Source: Taiwanofungus camphoratus (lineage: Eukaryota; Basidiomycota; Agaricomycetes; Polyporales; Taiwanofungaceae). From it: a stretch of DNA of 64,000 nucleotides. Shown piece by piece: positions 50,860-64,000 of this stretch. The stretch is from positions 930,001 to 994,000 of the forward strand of contig CP021222.1 of NCBI GenBank assembly GCA_003999685.1, read 5' to 3'. The translations under genes were made by a program, and so were the position numbers. Under the pieces are notes generated by a model. That model was not told where the DNA came from and ran no database searches. It saw only the letters and a program-made list of their open reading frames with translations. The number at the start of each line of letters is the position of its first letter. Position 1 is the stretch's first letter.

Positions 50860-51640
50860 GCATGGAACCGACATTCCTGGGTCCCAAGTGCGGCAAATTG
50901 GGCACGCCTCGATACCTGGTCTGACCAGGATTGCTACCTTCAGGGAGGACAGAACGGCACCTCCCGCGGTGTTCATTCCTTGCAGCAGATGAACCAAAGT
51001 CTTGGAGACAATGTGGACACACATGGCAGTGCTGCTCCATGTGGTGGTTCCTCATGTCACCGCACTTGTATACGCCACAACGCGCAGCTTGAAAATGCCC
51101 CCAGGCGGTGTCGCGTGAGACATACTCCCCACATCTTCGCCAGGAGCATTGCATAAGAGGGTCCATGGAGTCCACTGCGGATCCCGCTACAGGCTGCAAA
51201 GGTGGAGGTGGTGGAGCAGCCACAGCCATGGCAGTACCGTCATTCAGGCAGCGGAGGTGGTGGTGCTTAGCAGGCTGGCTGGGGCTGGCCTGTGGTTCGG
51301 TATGATTCTCATGCACACAAGGTCGCTTCCTGCGTGCTGTCCTCGGTCTTGTCGCAGACTGGGTGAGCACTGCATCCAAGGTGGTACAGGTAATGTCCAA
51401 TTGTGCCGAGCTCCACTCGCTGCTGCGTAGCCTGCATGTAGGGACGAGCACAATGAGACTTTGTGCCATGATAGGGATGTAACATATGTATCAGGCATGG
51501 TACGCACGGCTCTATAGTCGGAGGATTGAAGCCCATTGATGGGATGGGCGGAGGGAGGGCATTGGCAAGCTCATTGTAAGGGACAATGAGGCCGCTGATG
51601 ATCCCTGTGGTACAGTAGAAAGTGCAGGCGATGACGGGTT
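50860..51640 (-). CDS. Candidate Cys/His-rich (C2H2-like) protein, lineage-specific
   Basis: Not a family I can name. An upstream frame (about 51640-51310) reads GLIVPYNELANALPPPIPSM and GFNPPTIEPCVPCLIH. An intron of about 130-150 nt starting near 51312 could join it to PVAGSAVDSMDPLMQCSWRR. The latter part has CSWRRCGEYVSRDTAWGHFQ, CGVYKCGDMRNHHMEQHCHV and CPHCLQDFGSSAARNEHRGR, giving spaced Cys and His residues like two or three C2H2/C2HC fingers. The Pro-rich beginning and zinc-finger-like end suggest a nucleic-acid- or protein-binding role. The frame runs on to 50435 but turns hydrophobic and unlike a zinc protein after about 50830, so the true end is probably a missed exon. Limits are approximate. 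Confidence 0.45.
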
Positions 51641-52699
51641 TGCTGGTGGTTCCTGTGAGCCCAACTTCTGGTCATAAGGGGTGAAAGGCGCTTACAGATC
51701 CGCTCTATCCAGGGGAGCAAACATGGGGAGAGCGAGCACTCAAAAAACTGTCGGAAAAAAGGCGTGCAAGTTAAAGGTCCAGGCGTTGTGGCTAATCAGG
51801 TCAAAGTGAGTGGCACGTACCCGTTGGAGGTCAAAGGTACTTCGGCGAGCTCACGTTTCCAACTAGAACACTACAGACCTTGATTGAGGTGTTGTTACTG
51901 ACTGGTCATGACCCTTTTGACCTGACTCTTTTATAACTGGTCAGTATAATGAATTCACCGAAAAGGGGGTCAATAGGGTCAGTCTTCGGCAAATGCCAGA
52001 ATGTGGTCAAAGTATTGTAAAATTAGAAACAAATCGGAAAATTTGAGAACAAAAAGATCGCGATGCTGTTTCCTGTCGATTAGACTTATGTAAGTTATCT
52101 ATCGTCAAATGACCGACCTAGGTATCACCTTGACATGTTTTAAACTGTCTAAAATTTCACCATGAGTTTTACCCAAAATAGTTGATCGGACAATGCACCT
52201 TCCTTTGTTCCATCCCGTTATTCTCAAAGAGATATCAGGTACACTTGCGAATAAACACAAAGTCGCACATACTTTAACGTTTCCAACCAAGTTGCAGGCA
52301 TTAAAACAGAAGCTGGACTGTAGGGCAACAGACCATAGAGAATTCACGTGTCTGGGGGATCCGGACGGAACTCTCGCCTACTTTTTTTTCGCTAAAGGTT
52401 AAGAATCCTGGCATTTCTTAAGAGGAGGTTCAAGAGTTTGTTGCATGATACCCACCAGTATCCATTTACATATACTCTTCAAGATCCGGCCTTGTACTAG
52501 ACTATGCGTTCACAACAATGTTTGGGCAGTGAATCCCTGGCTTACAACCTTCTTCGTAGCGCATACTGGTTATCCGTAACGGTGCATGGCAATCTGCAGC
52601 TAGCCTAGCCTCGGTTCGACCGAGCTCCCAGTCAATCCCGTATGCCTGTCGTTGCGCGCTATGTAATGGATGAGAAATAGAAGTATCCAGACGAGAAAT
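51641..52699. other. 1.05-kb intergenic region with GGTCAAA-like repeats
   Basis: AT-rich. Around 51805-52010 the heptamer GGTCAAA and its relatives (GGTCAAAG, GGTCAATA, TTTGACC) recur at irregular spacing on both strands. No coding potential seen. Confidence 0.45.
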
Positions 52700-55600
52700 C
52701 GTATCTTGATCGAAATCATCCGCGAACGGATGTGATCCAAATTCTGCTCAAGCAGAAGGCGATATTTCGAATTGTCCTTGTACTACAAGAACGTCAGCCT
52801 TTTAGCGAAAGTAAATATCGCATGAACTACCATGAAATAATCGACTGTCTGCTGATAATCCATCTCCGAAGAGAGGGTACTGAAAGCGGACTGGTTCTAT
52901 GGTGTTAGTACGAAACCTCTTTTAGACCGCAAGTACAGATAAAAACCTCAAAGAGGGTCTTGAACATGTATTTGCTCGCGATATCGCCTGTGTAACCAAG
53001 GAGAAATTGGATGTTGCTGGGGCCTTTCAGCCACAAAGCATGCCGAAAAACGTATATGGTCGTGACGGTCCTTGAAAGCCGCTGTCAGAAATCTCCTGGT
53101 CTTGAAATTCTTCGCAGGCCTAATGAAAAAGTGCGTCGTATCTTGCTCATTAGCAACCGTTTACATATGCCGAAAGGTCACCCTAGCAAGCGTCATGTCC
53201 TGCGTTGCAACCATCGTTCGCATAGCTGCGGCACCAGTTTTGAGGCTTGGCAGCAAGTCCTTTGACAAATCCCCGTTCTTTCCGTCCACCGTGCTCAACG
53301 GCCTGGGCTCTTGTTCTCAACGAAGGACGACAACTGGATCTCATACACATGCAGTCACGTAAATAACCTCTTTCGAATCCACAGGGATGTTAGAGCCATT
53401 CTCGCTCTGCATGTATTGAGCAAAGCGACCGGCGAGTTCGTACACTACCCTGGAAAAGGTTTCTGAGCTCTGGTAAAATATTGGGGTTGATTGGATTGAT
53501 GCGCGCCTTGCACCCTTTGCTTCTGCAGCTTGTGAGATTGACAGCGTTCCAACTGACGAGTATCGGCAGAATCATCTTCTGAGGGGTCAAACCCAAGACG
53601 CTCGACTATGGGGGTGAATAGCCCGTCGGAACGCATTCATTGAGTCAACGACGTCGGAATATTCCCACCAAGTGGAAATGATCTTGGTGAGACTATTTGC
53701 GATACTTTCCCATAGAAGGACTACAAGGAATACAAGGAAGAACGAAGTCGCAAGGATAGCTGAGTAGGGTGGACTCACATTCTTGCTCGTCCATTGTTGC
53801 TCGTCATATAAGGCTTCTGTCAGCGACAACGCACTGCTGGATTTCGAGAAACCTGCCCTAACAAACGCCAATACATCGTAGACTATGCCTACCTCCATTG
53901 AGAATGGCGAAGATGACTTTGTAGCCTCGTTGGCAATTGCCAGCAACCTTTCAGGTGAGTAAAGGGGCGGTCTCCCACGAAGTCAAACATCAAGGCTTTT
54001 CCTCCTTCCAACTGATCATCACGTACAGATGCCTTCGGTACCTGCATTAAGTTTGTAAGGTGTCAACCGGGATAGTCATTTCACGGTCCTCCCGAACAAT
54101 CTTATTTACAAACACAGTTCCTTCATTTGTGACGGTCAAGAGACCGAGGGGAGTAGCCCTACACATGGATGTTAGCAGACTATTCAGATCGTTGTGGGGC
54201 TGCAGAGGCTGGTATCAGATGGTTTCATTATCCTTTGGCTTTGCAGGCCCTGTTTCTGAAAAAGTTCCTGGCGGATGTGAATGCCATCCTTTGTTTCAGT
54301 AACAATTATACCAGGAAAGCCGGTCTTGAACGTTACAAGACTCTCCATGCGTCAGTAATCGATTATGCTTGGACATTATGCTCAAAATTACCTTTTGGAC
54401 CCAGCTCTTCATCATTTTGGAGATGTCATGCCCTGGAACATTGCTCTGTACGATGGAAGGGAACTATGGACTGATTTCAAGTTGACGCACCGGCTGCGAT
54501 CGCAATCTCCTCCCAGAGATCTCGCGTGGCGTTATTGCCATGCAGGTGTTTCTTGATATATTGAGACTCCTTGGAGGAAACGATCTTCTCCAACATGGAC
54601 CGACGGCATACGCAGAACTGCAACATACGGGATTCAAACAGTAGTTCCATGTGGACCAATCCAATTCACCTGACGCAGCTTTCTCATGACAGGGCGTCGA
54701 AAATCTGTGAGACGATGGACCAAGATGAGCACTACGGAAAGACACCATTCACTATTTTTACTTGCCTGTCTGACTATGTTGGCATCTGGACATTCCACTT
54801 CAATGGGATAGGAAGATAGTTTTGTTGGAAATTCCAGTTTCTAAACTCAGTACATACAGATTACATGACCTAGTGTAGCACTTTACCTGTTCATACGGAC
54901 CTGATTCGGTACGTGTTTGCTGGCGGAGACCCAGGTCAAACACGGTTTATTCTTCCTCTGTCCGTGGTCCCCAGCTAAAATCCAACAAGCTCGGCGTTCA
55001 TTAAAAGGGCGCGAGAGAGGAACGTAGAAATACAGGCTGAATGAAGTCGCCATTCTGGGAAGATCCTTGAAGTGTACAATTAATAATTTCATCTCGACCC
55101 AGAGCACAGAATTCGCTGACTTGTGTGCCGTTAGACATCACGCGATGTTAGAGCGGATAGTGACATTAAAATGAATTACTTAAAATTATGACTTCACCCA
55201 TCTATCGTCAGGCGGCGTGAGTTGTTGAGATTATAGACGTTGCGCCTTACGTACTAGAGGTTGCAAAGCCTGGTACTCGGTCATTGAGCAGACTTGGGAA
55301 TCCTCAAAAGGAGATTCGATCTGCTACCTTCATTAAGATGGAGATCGTCCCACCATTCCATGGTTGTAATATTGCCAAACCCAATGCTAAATTTTAGTTT
55401 CTGACAGGCTTCTAGTAGACCGCGAGCGGACCACGTATGAGCTACTTCATGGCATTGCGTTGTGGCAACAATTTTCAGTGCAGATATGTTTGCCTTCTTG
55501 GGATCGAGCAAGGTCGCGATCGTCCATCCTGTGATCGGCCCCTACCACTGATCTGTAAATAGCAACGTTGTTGTGATATGTGACGATGCGCACTCAGTTC

Positions 55601-56852
55601 TCCATTGCGTCTGCGTATACTCGAATGTCAATAACAAAAATGAGATGCGAGCCCGACCGAACAAATCAGCCTCCTAATCACTTGCCTACGAGCGTGGGCC
55701 AATCAAATCTGAACGAGAACTCCAGTATGGAGAATACTTACAACCAACATATCCAGTTTTGGTAAAGGATATTCAATGTCGAACACTTGTTCATATCAGG
55801 GAAGGACCTTCCGCGTGACATCGAGCACAAATTGGGCTTGGTTCACTATGTCCGGCGTTGCTAAGCAGATCGGGGATCAACGTTTGGACAAAATTTAATG
55901 GAGTCATACCCTAGATGCGTAGCGGACGGGTCTTGCCGCTGAGGGGACTTGTGTAGGAGCTTTCCAGACGAGTGAAATGTCCATTGGAGAAGGCTAAGAG
56001 ATATGTAGACATCTACAAGGTGTAAGGAACTGGGTGAAAAGTTGAGTTTCGACGTACCAGGGGACTTGTCTCAAACCGAGTGACCTTCCATCTGTCAGCG
56101 ACGTTTGCATCGTTGAGATTCACCAAGGACATCCTGTCTGACAGCCAAGATATAATAGCGCTCTCGTCCTGTCCGGAGCTGTGTTGGAATTCCAATTTTC
56201 AATTTTGGAGCAACAGGCATAATGCTCAAGTTCACGGTTCCAGCATGAGAAATGAGAGTTATCGTGAACGTGGCTTTGAGTAGAGGCTCGTCCCAGCAGA
56301 GAAAAACTTTCCTTGCAGCTGTAGGCGTGTTCCAGACACATGTAAGGATCAGCGTGAAGCGAGAAACAGCGCTGAATTACCTCAAATGAGCTGTGGACTT
56401 TCGAGTTGTCTTCGTCTCCGCTCGTTGAGCGGTAATACCTCATCATGGAATCGGTCAGTTCCCCAAAGAAAGTGAGCTTCAGCTGTGCCTTCGATCCTGA
56501 CAAAAGCGGGAGGGTCAAGCTGCAACGCTCCATAACGGAACCGAAGTTACGAGACAACGGCATCTGTTCGTTCTGCGAAGCATCGGAATTGAGGATCGCA
56601 TCTTCGAGGCAAAGCTCGCTCATGTTGAAAACAATCGTTGAGGTATCTTTTTGAGCATCTAGATTGAGGATCAAGTGTAAGGGCCGAGAGCCAATAGCTC
56701 TCCTGGTCCCCAGATGCAGGTACATACATGATCTTGACAATTCCATCAAACCTGCAAATCTCCAGGTGGGTTCGGATAGTCGAATCATAATGAGTCGGTT
56801 TAATATCCGTCGGAAGATCGTAGTCACCCTGCTCAATAGAAGTTAAAGACAT
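52700..56852 (-). pseudogene. Decayed M1-family zinc aminopeptidase gene
   Basis: Homology to fungal M1 aminopeptidases (APE2/AAP1, puromycin-sensitive type) can be followed in order over 4.1 kb. Start MSLTSIEQGDYDLPTDIKPTHYD (ATG 56850-56852; shown only in part elsewhere), LKLTFFGELTDSMMRYYRST, WKVTRFETSPL, SPLSGKTRPLRI, QVFDIEYPLPKLDMLV, a disrupted AMEN substrate motif, CHEVAHTW (zinc motif HExxH, 55437-55451), FGNITTMEWWDDLHLNEG, SQYIKKHLHGNNATRDLW. The C-terminal ERAP1-like domain has VYDVLAFVRAGFSKSSSALS, FRRAIHPPIVERLGFDPSED and YRLLLEQNLDHIRSRMI. Introns are still recognisable. Damage: TGA in LP-stop-YEQVFDIEY at 55796-55798; TGA after AMEN at 55594-55596; a 2-nt loss making TGA in IFDALS at 54684-54686; a frameshift and TGG-to-TGA in DNETIW at 54215-54217. 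The zinc ligands survive but no full protein can be made. Confidence 0.85.
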
Positions 56853-58956
56853 CTTTTCAGGTGAACAAGAGATAGGCGTGAATGCTGTCTCGATTCTGGA
56901 CACACGGAAGGAGGACTGGTGGGCTCTTTCAATGGCCTGAGAGCGATCATATAAAGTTATCTGAGGACAGCAACCGCCGCCTCGGTGTGCACTTACATTA
57001 CCGTTGCGGTTCTGTGACGAGTCCTTATTACAAACGGGGACACAAGCGCCAGCGAAACAGGAGACATTAGCGGCAACAATGAAGGATTTCGTGCATTCCG
57101 GCGCATCATGTGCTAGTAGGAATGAGTTGTCTGTCATCAACTCTGTTCTTTTCACCGGAGTGTTGTGTGGGGTGACCATGATGTTTTCGCAGCTTGCGGT
57201 CAATAGCCAGCCAAGACACGCACAGCTGGAAGATGAGTATGCTTGCGTGCGCAAGTATGATAAGCACTGGTAGCAGGAGTCAAGCCCTGAATGACCCGCT
57301 CTCGTCAACAGGGCACGGAGTTGAGCTCTCAACGTCGTCTCCAAGCCTGAATGAATCGGTCTACAGTGAGCTGGGGGCACGTTCCGAATGGTTTCAACGC
57401 GTCGGATATCTACCTTTCATTGTATGTGATCAATGTTGGGCGCTTGATCAGCTGAGGTTCGCGGAGCAGGCGCTGTCCCGTGACCTATGCTCGGTTCCGA
57501 GGACCCTGTTCTGGTCTTGCGGTTTATAATTCCAGACCATCGTGATGTCGTCTCAGTAGTACATATCCAAGGATCGTTGTTGACGAGGAGCATTAGAGTA
57601 GCGTGACGTACAGTCTCTCGCAGGAACGGCGGCCGCAAGGAGCTGGCATGCAATCGTAGGCGATTGAGAGTTCAGGAACATGACCTGGGATTGCAAATTA
57701 TCCGCTTGGAGTCGGTGCTCTCTCGTGCCTCTGTTACCGGTGGTATCGTCTACCATCTGTCCGAGCCAGTGGCAAGGTTCAACAAATGAGTCCGCTGGTT
57801 CATAGAATGATCAGGTACGATGTGCCTGCTCTCAGCCTGTGCGCAATATCGCCAGACGGCAGGACGAGACTGGATCCATGACATGCCATAATCGGGTTGT
57901 GTAGGATTTAGAGCGGCTTCGACGCACGCAAGGCGCAGAACGTTCTTTCAGTTTGCCAGAGTTGTGTAGGGACGGAGATGAGCATGGGAATGGACTGGCA
58001 GTAGATCAACATGGGTGGGAAGCAGGGTCGTGTACGGATGTGCGCACCAGAGGCAGACAAGCCTTGTTGTTCATTGGCACCTGATAAGCAGCTTATGATG
58101 GATGCATCTGGAGCAGTCGTGATGAATCACGGTAGCTTTATGTATGGGCCTTCTCGAATTCTACCACCCAACGTGCATGCAAGCATGCATTCTAACTTGA
58201 CTGAGACCACACTCATACTGAGCTTGCCACTGTCGATGCCGGAATCTGCAAAGCCCGAGCGTCGTTATGACGGCGTTATGTAAATCAAGGAGAATACCAA
58301 TTTGAAGTGTAGCTGTGGCGTCGGGTCGTCTAGATGGCCATACCAGTCCGTTCTTGCTCGATAGATGCTGACTAGAGGGAAATGATCATCTTCCCTGGTT
58401 GAACGAGTGGACCGGAACAGTTGCGTAGAGTGCGGACGGATGCTTGAGTATCGACGGCGGCGGCGCGAATGTATGGAAGTCAGGACGCGTCGCGTGCTGG
58501 ACGCGGTCACGACTCTGTCGACGCTCGCTGGTCTCTGCCACGGTTGCCAGGGTATCAACCAGGATAACGTTTGAGATATAGCTCCCCGTCGGTGATAGAT
58601 TACATGTTCAAGAATTATGTTTTGCGGGATTCCATTGACGTTTGAGCGGTAGATAGAAACATCAAACCCAAAGATCCGGGCTGACGGCCTCACGACGGCT
58701 TCATCTCATCAGTGAACTCCACACTCCCGGTGCTCTCTGTCCGCTTGCCCACATTGCTAGCTCACGTTCGCCCTCGGCAATCTCGCTCTCACTTTCCTTT
58801 CGTTGCCGGTTACAAGATCCCGTCCAGACCTTGGCATTCTTTTCCGCTTCGCTTTTGATTCGCCAGACACCCTTACAGTCGATAGGCAGCCAGCCATTGC
58901 CCCGTTCGAAACACTCTATATCCCTGTAACTTCGTTTGCTCGCTCTCTAATGCAGC
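56853..58956. other. 2.1-kb gene-free region
   Basis: The minus frame of the pseudogene continues upstream to 57380 without similarity to peptidases. From 57.4 to 58.7 kb only short frames are seen. The last 250 bp (CT-rich, 58700-58950) probably forms the glycosyltransferase promoter and leader. Confidence 0.5.
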
Positions 58957-60533
58957 ATGTCCTATAATCGCCAGTATCTCAGTCCGGATGCCTCCCCCCT
59001 CCGCACAAGCCCCCCTGCGTCCCCCTGGAGAGCTCGCGCAGAAGTCCTGCGTCGCCGCCCACTTCATTTCAAGCAAACTGCGTTTATCGTAGCAATTCTT
59101 GTCCTCTGCTCCATTTTATTTTTTGCACGATTTGGTCGTGAAGATTCGCTGGGATCGATCACTGACAATCATTTTTCTCCGTTATCCGCAAATGCACTTT
59201 TACATGCATTTTCCATCGCCCCTTCGTCAACCTCACACCCGCCACAGCCTACCTATATCCAATATGTTGATACCCCCACCGATAAGGCCCCGGAGGCTGT
59301 CGTATTTTCTCTCATCATGTTCTCGGAAGATTCTGCTAGCGAAGGCGCTGTCCTCATGAAGGTATGTCTCGGCATCGCACATCAGCTATGGCAACTGGTC
59401 TATAACGCTCCGGCAGTCTATCCTTATGTACACCTCTAGTCCCATCGAGTTCCACATCATCTGTGATAAAGCAGCCCAAGACTACCTCGAAAAACGCCTC
59501 AGACTCATATCCCGACCCTCGCACAATATTTTTGTGCGCTTCTACCTTCTTTCCTGGTCGAACATGCTCGGCCGTCTCGAACGCGAGGGTGCAATTGTGA
59601 CAGACCACTCTGCCGGTGTCCGTGAGTCGCCTTCTCCCGGTCCCCGTGCTTTCACTCACCCGCCGCAGCCGGCCTCATGAAGCTCTTCATCCACGAGATC
59701 CTCCCCGACTCCGTCCCGCGCGCCATCTTCATCGACACCGACGCCTTCTTCATCACGGACCCCACGCTGCTCTGGGACCACTTCTCGCGCCTCCGCCCGA
59801 CGACCGCGATCGCGATGCCGACGCACCCCGAGCAGAGCGAGGCCGAGTGGCACCACGCGAACCGCATCTGCTCGTGCATCATGCTGCTCGACCTCGCGCG
59901 CCTCCGTGCGCTGCGCCTCATGGACTCCGCAGCGTACCGCAGCGACGCGTCCGGCCGCTTCCCGCCCGCGCTCGCGCCGCCCGCGTTCGCGGCGATGTTC
60001 GGCGCGCCGGGCCCGGGCGGGCACTACGAGGGCGTGAAGCTCGGCGACCAGGGGTACTGGTGGGCGATCGTGAGCCACCGCCCGGACATCTTCGAGCACC
60101 TGAGCTACTCGTGGGAAGTGTCGAGCTGCCTGATGGACATGTACTTGACGTCGCTGGGCGACGACGCTGCGACGGAGCTGGACGAGCTGTCTGTGCAGGT
60201 CCATACGCTGGACACGCCGCACGAGGGGGAGGCCATTCTGCCCAAGATGCTCCACTTGTACGTGTCGATGTCACTGGCATGATCGATTCCTCATGTTGCT
60301 TCTGCTGTAGTAACTGCCTGGACGGCACCCCTCGCTACTACGAGTGGGAAGGCTGGTCAGACCCCACACAAACTCTCGGGCGGCGGTGGTATCCCGCCGT
60401 ACAGTACCACGTCGGCTTCAAATGGCTGTGGCTGAATGCCCACAGACCATTGCCAGCGAAGCTGACGATCGAGACAGTCGAAAACGTCGTCTTCGCCGAT
60501 GAGCGGTTCGCCATGGAGCAAAACTCAGCCTAA
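58957..60533 (+). CDS. LARGE-like glycosyltransferase (GT8/GT49-type), type II membrane protein
   Basis: Predicted Golgi glycosyltransferase. The ATG at 58957 gives MSYNRQYLSPDASPLRTSPP, a short cytoplasmic tail, then one signal-anchor helix (FKQTAFIVAILVLCSILFFA, about 59075-59130) and a luminal stem. The catalytic domain has VVFSLIMFSEDSASEGAVLM, then across introns near 59360-59420 and 59622-59668 SILMYTSSPIEFHIICDKAA, PGLMKLFIHEILPDSVPRAI, and FIDTDAFFITDPTLLWDHF with the metal-binding DTD. These are followed by CSCIMLLDLARLRALRLM and GDQGYWWAIV. A final intron (about 60259-60310) leads to NCLDGTPRYYEWEGW and the end FAMEQNSA, stop 60531-60533. Donor and acceptor sugars are unknown. The main catalytic exon (59.65-60.28 kb) has extremely GC-rich third positions. 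Confidence 0.87.
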
Positions 60534-60714
60534 GCTGCACACATCATGCTACGATGCATGCGTTTATGATCTATATTGATCTACTTGTAATGATACAGTG
60601 GTGATGCGTGCAGGGGTGCTGTGCCAGTTAATTCCTACCTATTGAATGAGCTTAATGGGAAAATAGATCGTCTGCTGTATATTATCCTGTACTGTGCTGC
60701 CGATGCCTGGGCGC

Positions 60715-63199
<2,485 letters not shown>

Positions 63200-63263
63200 G
63201 GTGTGCAGTAGTATCTAAATATATGCAATGCACGCAGGAGAGAGACGATTCGCCGATCCCAAG
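63200..63263. promoter_or_regulatory. 64-bp divergent promoter between PFKFB and PBN1
   Basis: Only 64 bp separate the two start codons. An AT-rich element TAAATATAT at 63216-63224 is the only TATA-like sequence. If both starts are right, the core promoters and leaders overlap. Confidence 0.55.
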
Positions 63264-64000
63264 ATGGACTTCGCTGCGCACGTGCCTGCACCGATCATGC
63301 CTCTGTCCTCCATGTCCTCCTCGTCCGCCCCGTCCTTCTCGCTCGCGTCTGCCACCGCCGCACAGGGCTTCCACTTTACATACTCGACCCGGATAACCAC
63401 CCGCCCCTCGCCCGCCTTCGCCCACTGCTCCCTGCACCTTCTCCACTCGCTCGTGCCCGACGTCTACGCCGACCCGTACGAGCTCCTCCACCAGCCCGCC
63501 TTCGCGTCCTCCCTCCGCGGCACACCCGACCTCGAGCTCCCCGTCGCTGCCGCCGACCCCGCGCCCTCTCTCCTGCTGCTCAACGTCTCCCTCCCAGCCC
63601 CCCCAGACACCCAGCCGCTCAACGTCTCCGTCGACGTCCCCCTCCACGCGCGGTACGCCCGCCCAGAACACACCGGCACGGGGTACCACGCTATCGCCCT
63701 CCCGCCGCCCGTCGGCTTTTGGGCTTGTCCCTCACCAGGTACGTGCACCGCGCCACTTAGCGCGCGCAGCCCCGCCTCACCACCAGCCGTGCAGGCCCGT
63801 ACCCGCACCCGCTTCCGGACGAGCTCATGCCGTACCTCTCACCGGACGCCTTCCCCGTGTCACGCCTCGCCTTCCCCCGCGTCGCCACCGGCGGGCGCAT
63901 GCGCCTTACCGTGCCCGTCGGGCGCAGCGCTGACCTCGCCCTCGTGGACGTCGGCACTGCCCTCACCATGCTGCTCGCCTTCCTCTACCTCGCCTTCGCC
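63264..64000 (+). CDS. PBN1: GPI-mannosyltransferase I subunit PIG-X/PBN1, 5' part (runs off window)
   Basis: PBN1/PIG-X stabilises the first GPI-anchor mannosyltransferase (PIG-M/GPI14) in the ER membrane. The ATG at 63264 gives MDFAAHVPAPIMPLSSMSSS. The luminal part has FHFTYSTRITTRPSPAFAHC, YADPYELLHQPAF, and the family blocks VDVPLHARYARP and ALPPPVGFWACPSP. A 57-bp intron (about 63739-63795) joins GPYPHPLPDELMPYL, followed by MRLTVPVGRSADLALVDVGT and the start of a C-terminal membrane helix (ALTMLLAFLYLAFA), cut by the window end. The HARY, FWACP and VPVG blocks are the basis for the call. The start may instead be a later in-frame ATG (63297 or 63312). Codon use is extremely GC-rich. Confidence 0.82.
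   Translation, partial: MDFAAHVPAPIMPLSSMSSSSAPSFSLASATAAQGFHFTYSTRITTRPSPAFAHCSLHLLHSLVPDVYADPYELLHQPAFASSLRGTPDLELPVAAADPAPSLLLLNVSLPAPPDTQPLNVSVDVPLHARYARPEHTGTGYHAIALPPPVGFWACPSPGTCTAPLSARSPASPPAVQARTRTRFRTSSCRTSHRTPSPCHASPSPASPPAGACALPCPSGAALTSPSWTSALPSPCCSPSSTSPS

Noticed and set aside
53000-57000. The M1 aminopeptidase region as a working intron-rich gene
   Set aside because: Introns explain some breaks (for example NEG to FATS), but the stops at 55796 and 54215 lie inside conserved exon blocks, and the loss at 54684 shifts the frame within IFDALSYEKAAS-type sequence.
59616-60533. 305-codon Arg/Pro/His-rich frame on the plus strand
   Set aside because: It is another reading frame of the glycosyltransferase exon, whose correct frame shows the DTD motif.

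Overview
The window is nuclear DNA from a filamentous basidiomycete, most likely a wood-decay-type Agaricomycete. Almost every gene is cut by several introns of about 45-90 bp with GT...AG ends and CTNAC-like branch sites. Lineage markers are a FunK1 fungal-type kinase, a DUF6533-like seven-helix protein and a Zn2Cys6 regulator. I found no bacterial operons, CRISPR arrays, rRNA or tRNA genes. Exon joins were made by eye from splice consensus, reading frame and remembered family motifs, so the outer limits of genes are safer than individual junctions.

Left part (1-20.95 kb), gene-dense housekeeping: the 3' half of PEX6 (window edge); a PhoD-type phosphatase (-); YJU2 (-) and DHX35 (+) head-to-head; a FunK1 kinase (+); an unrecognised conserved-looking protein (-); MIC19 (+); a single-pass membrane protein (-); and CDC5 (-). 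YJU2, DHX35 and CDC5 all encode spliceosome proteins and lie within 15 kb of each other.

Middle (20.95-44.1 kb): a 3.3 kb gene-free upstream region leads into a Zn2Cys6 transcription factor (+). It is followed by SDA1 (-), a CCDC9-like coiled-coil protein (-), PGK1 (+) behind a TATA box, a PHD-JmjC histone demethylase (+), an SKT5-type Sel1-repeat protein (+), a stand-alone PITH-domain protein (+) and the DNA-repair enzyme PNKP (-).

Right-middle (44.1-58.9 kb) is gene-poor and accessory in character: a DUF6533-like membrane protein, a class I methyltransferase, a doubtful Cys/His-rich reading frame, and a long M1 aminopeptidase pseudogene carrying several separate disabling changes. The last 5 kb is strikingly GC-rich and returns to conserved genes: a LARGE-like glycosyltransferase (+), 6-phosphofructo-2-kinase/fructose-2,6-bisphosphatase (-) and, only 64 bp away head-to-head, the start of a PIG-X/PBN1 GPI-mannosyltransferase subunit (+, cut by the window edge).

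The genes mostly serve separate core processes: peroxisome import, splicing, mitochondrial cristae, ribosome export, glycolysis and its regulation, chromatin, chitin synthesis, DNA repair and GPI anchors. I see no convincing new multi-gene system. The most informative oddities are the decayed M1 peptidase, a 20-base C tract next to a splice donor, an 11-nt microexon in CDC5, a stop-free 54-nt intron and a 33-bp tandem repeat inside the FunK1 kinase.
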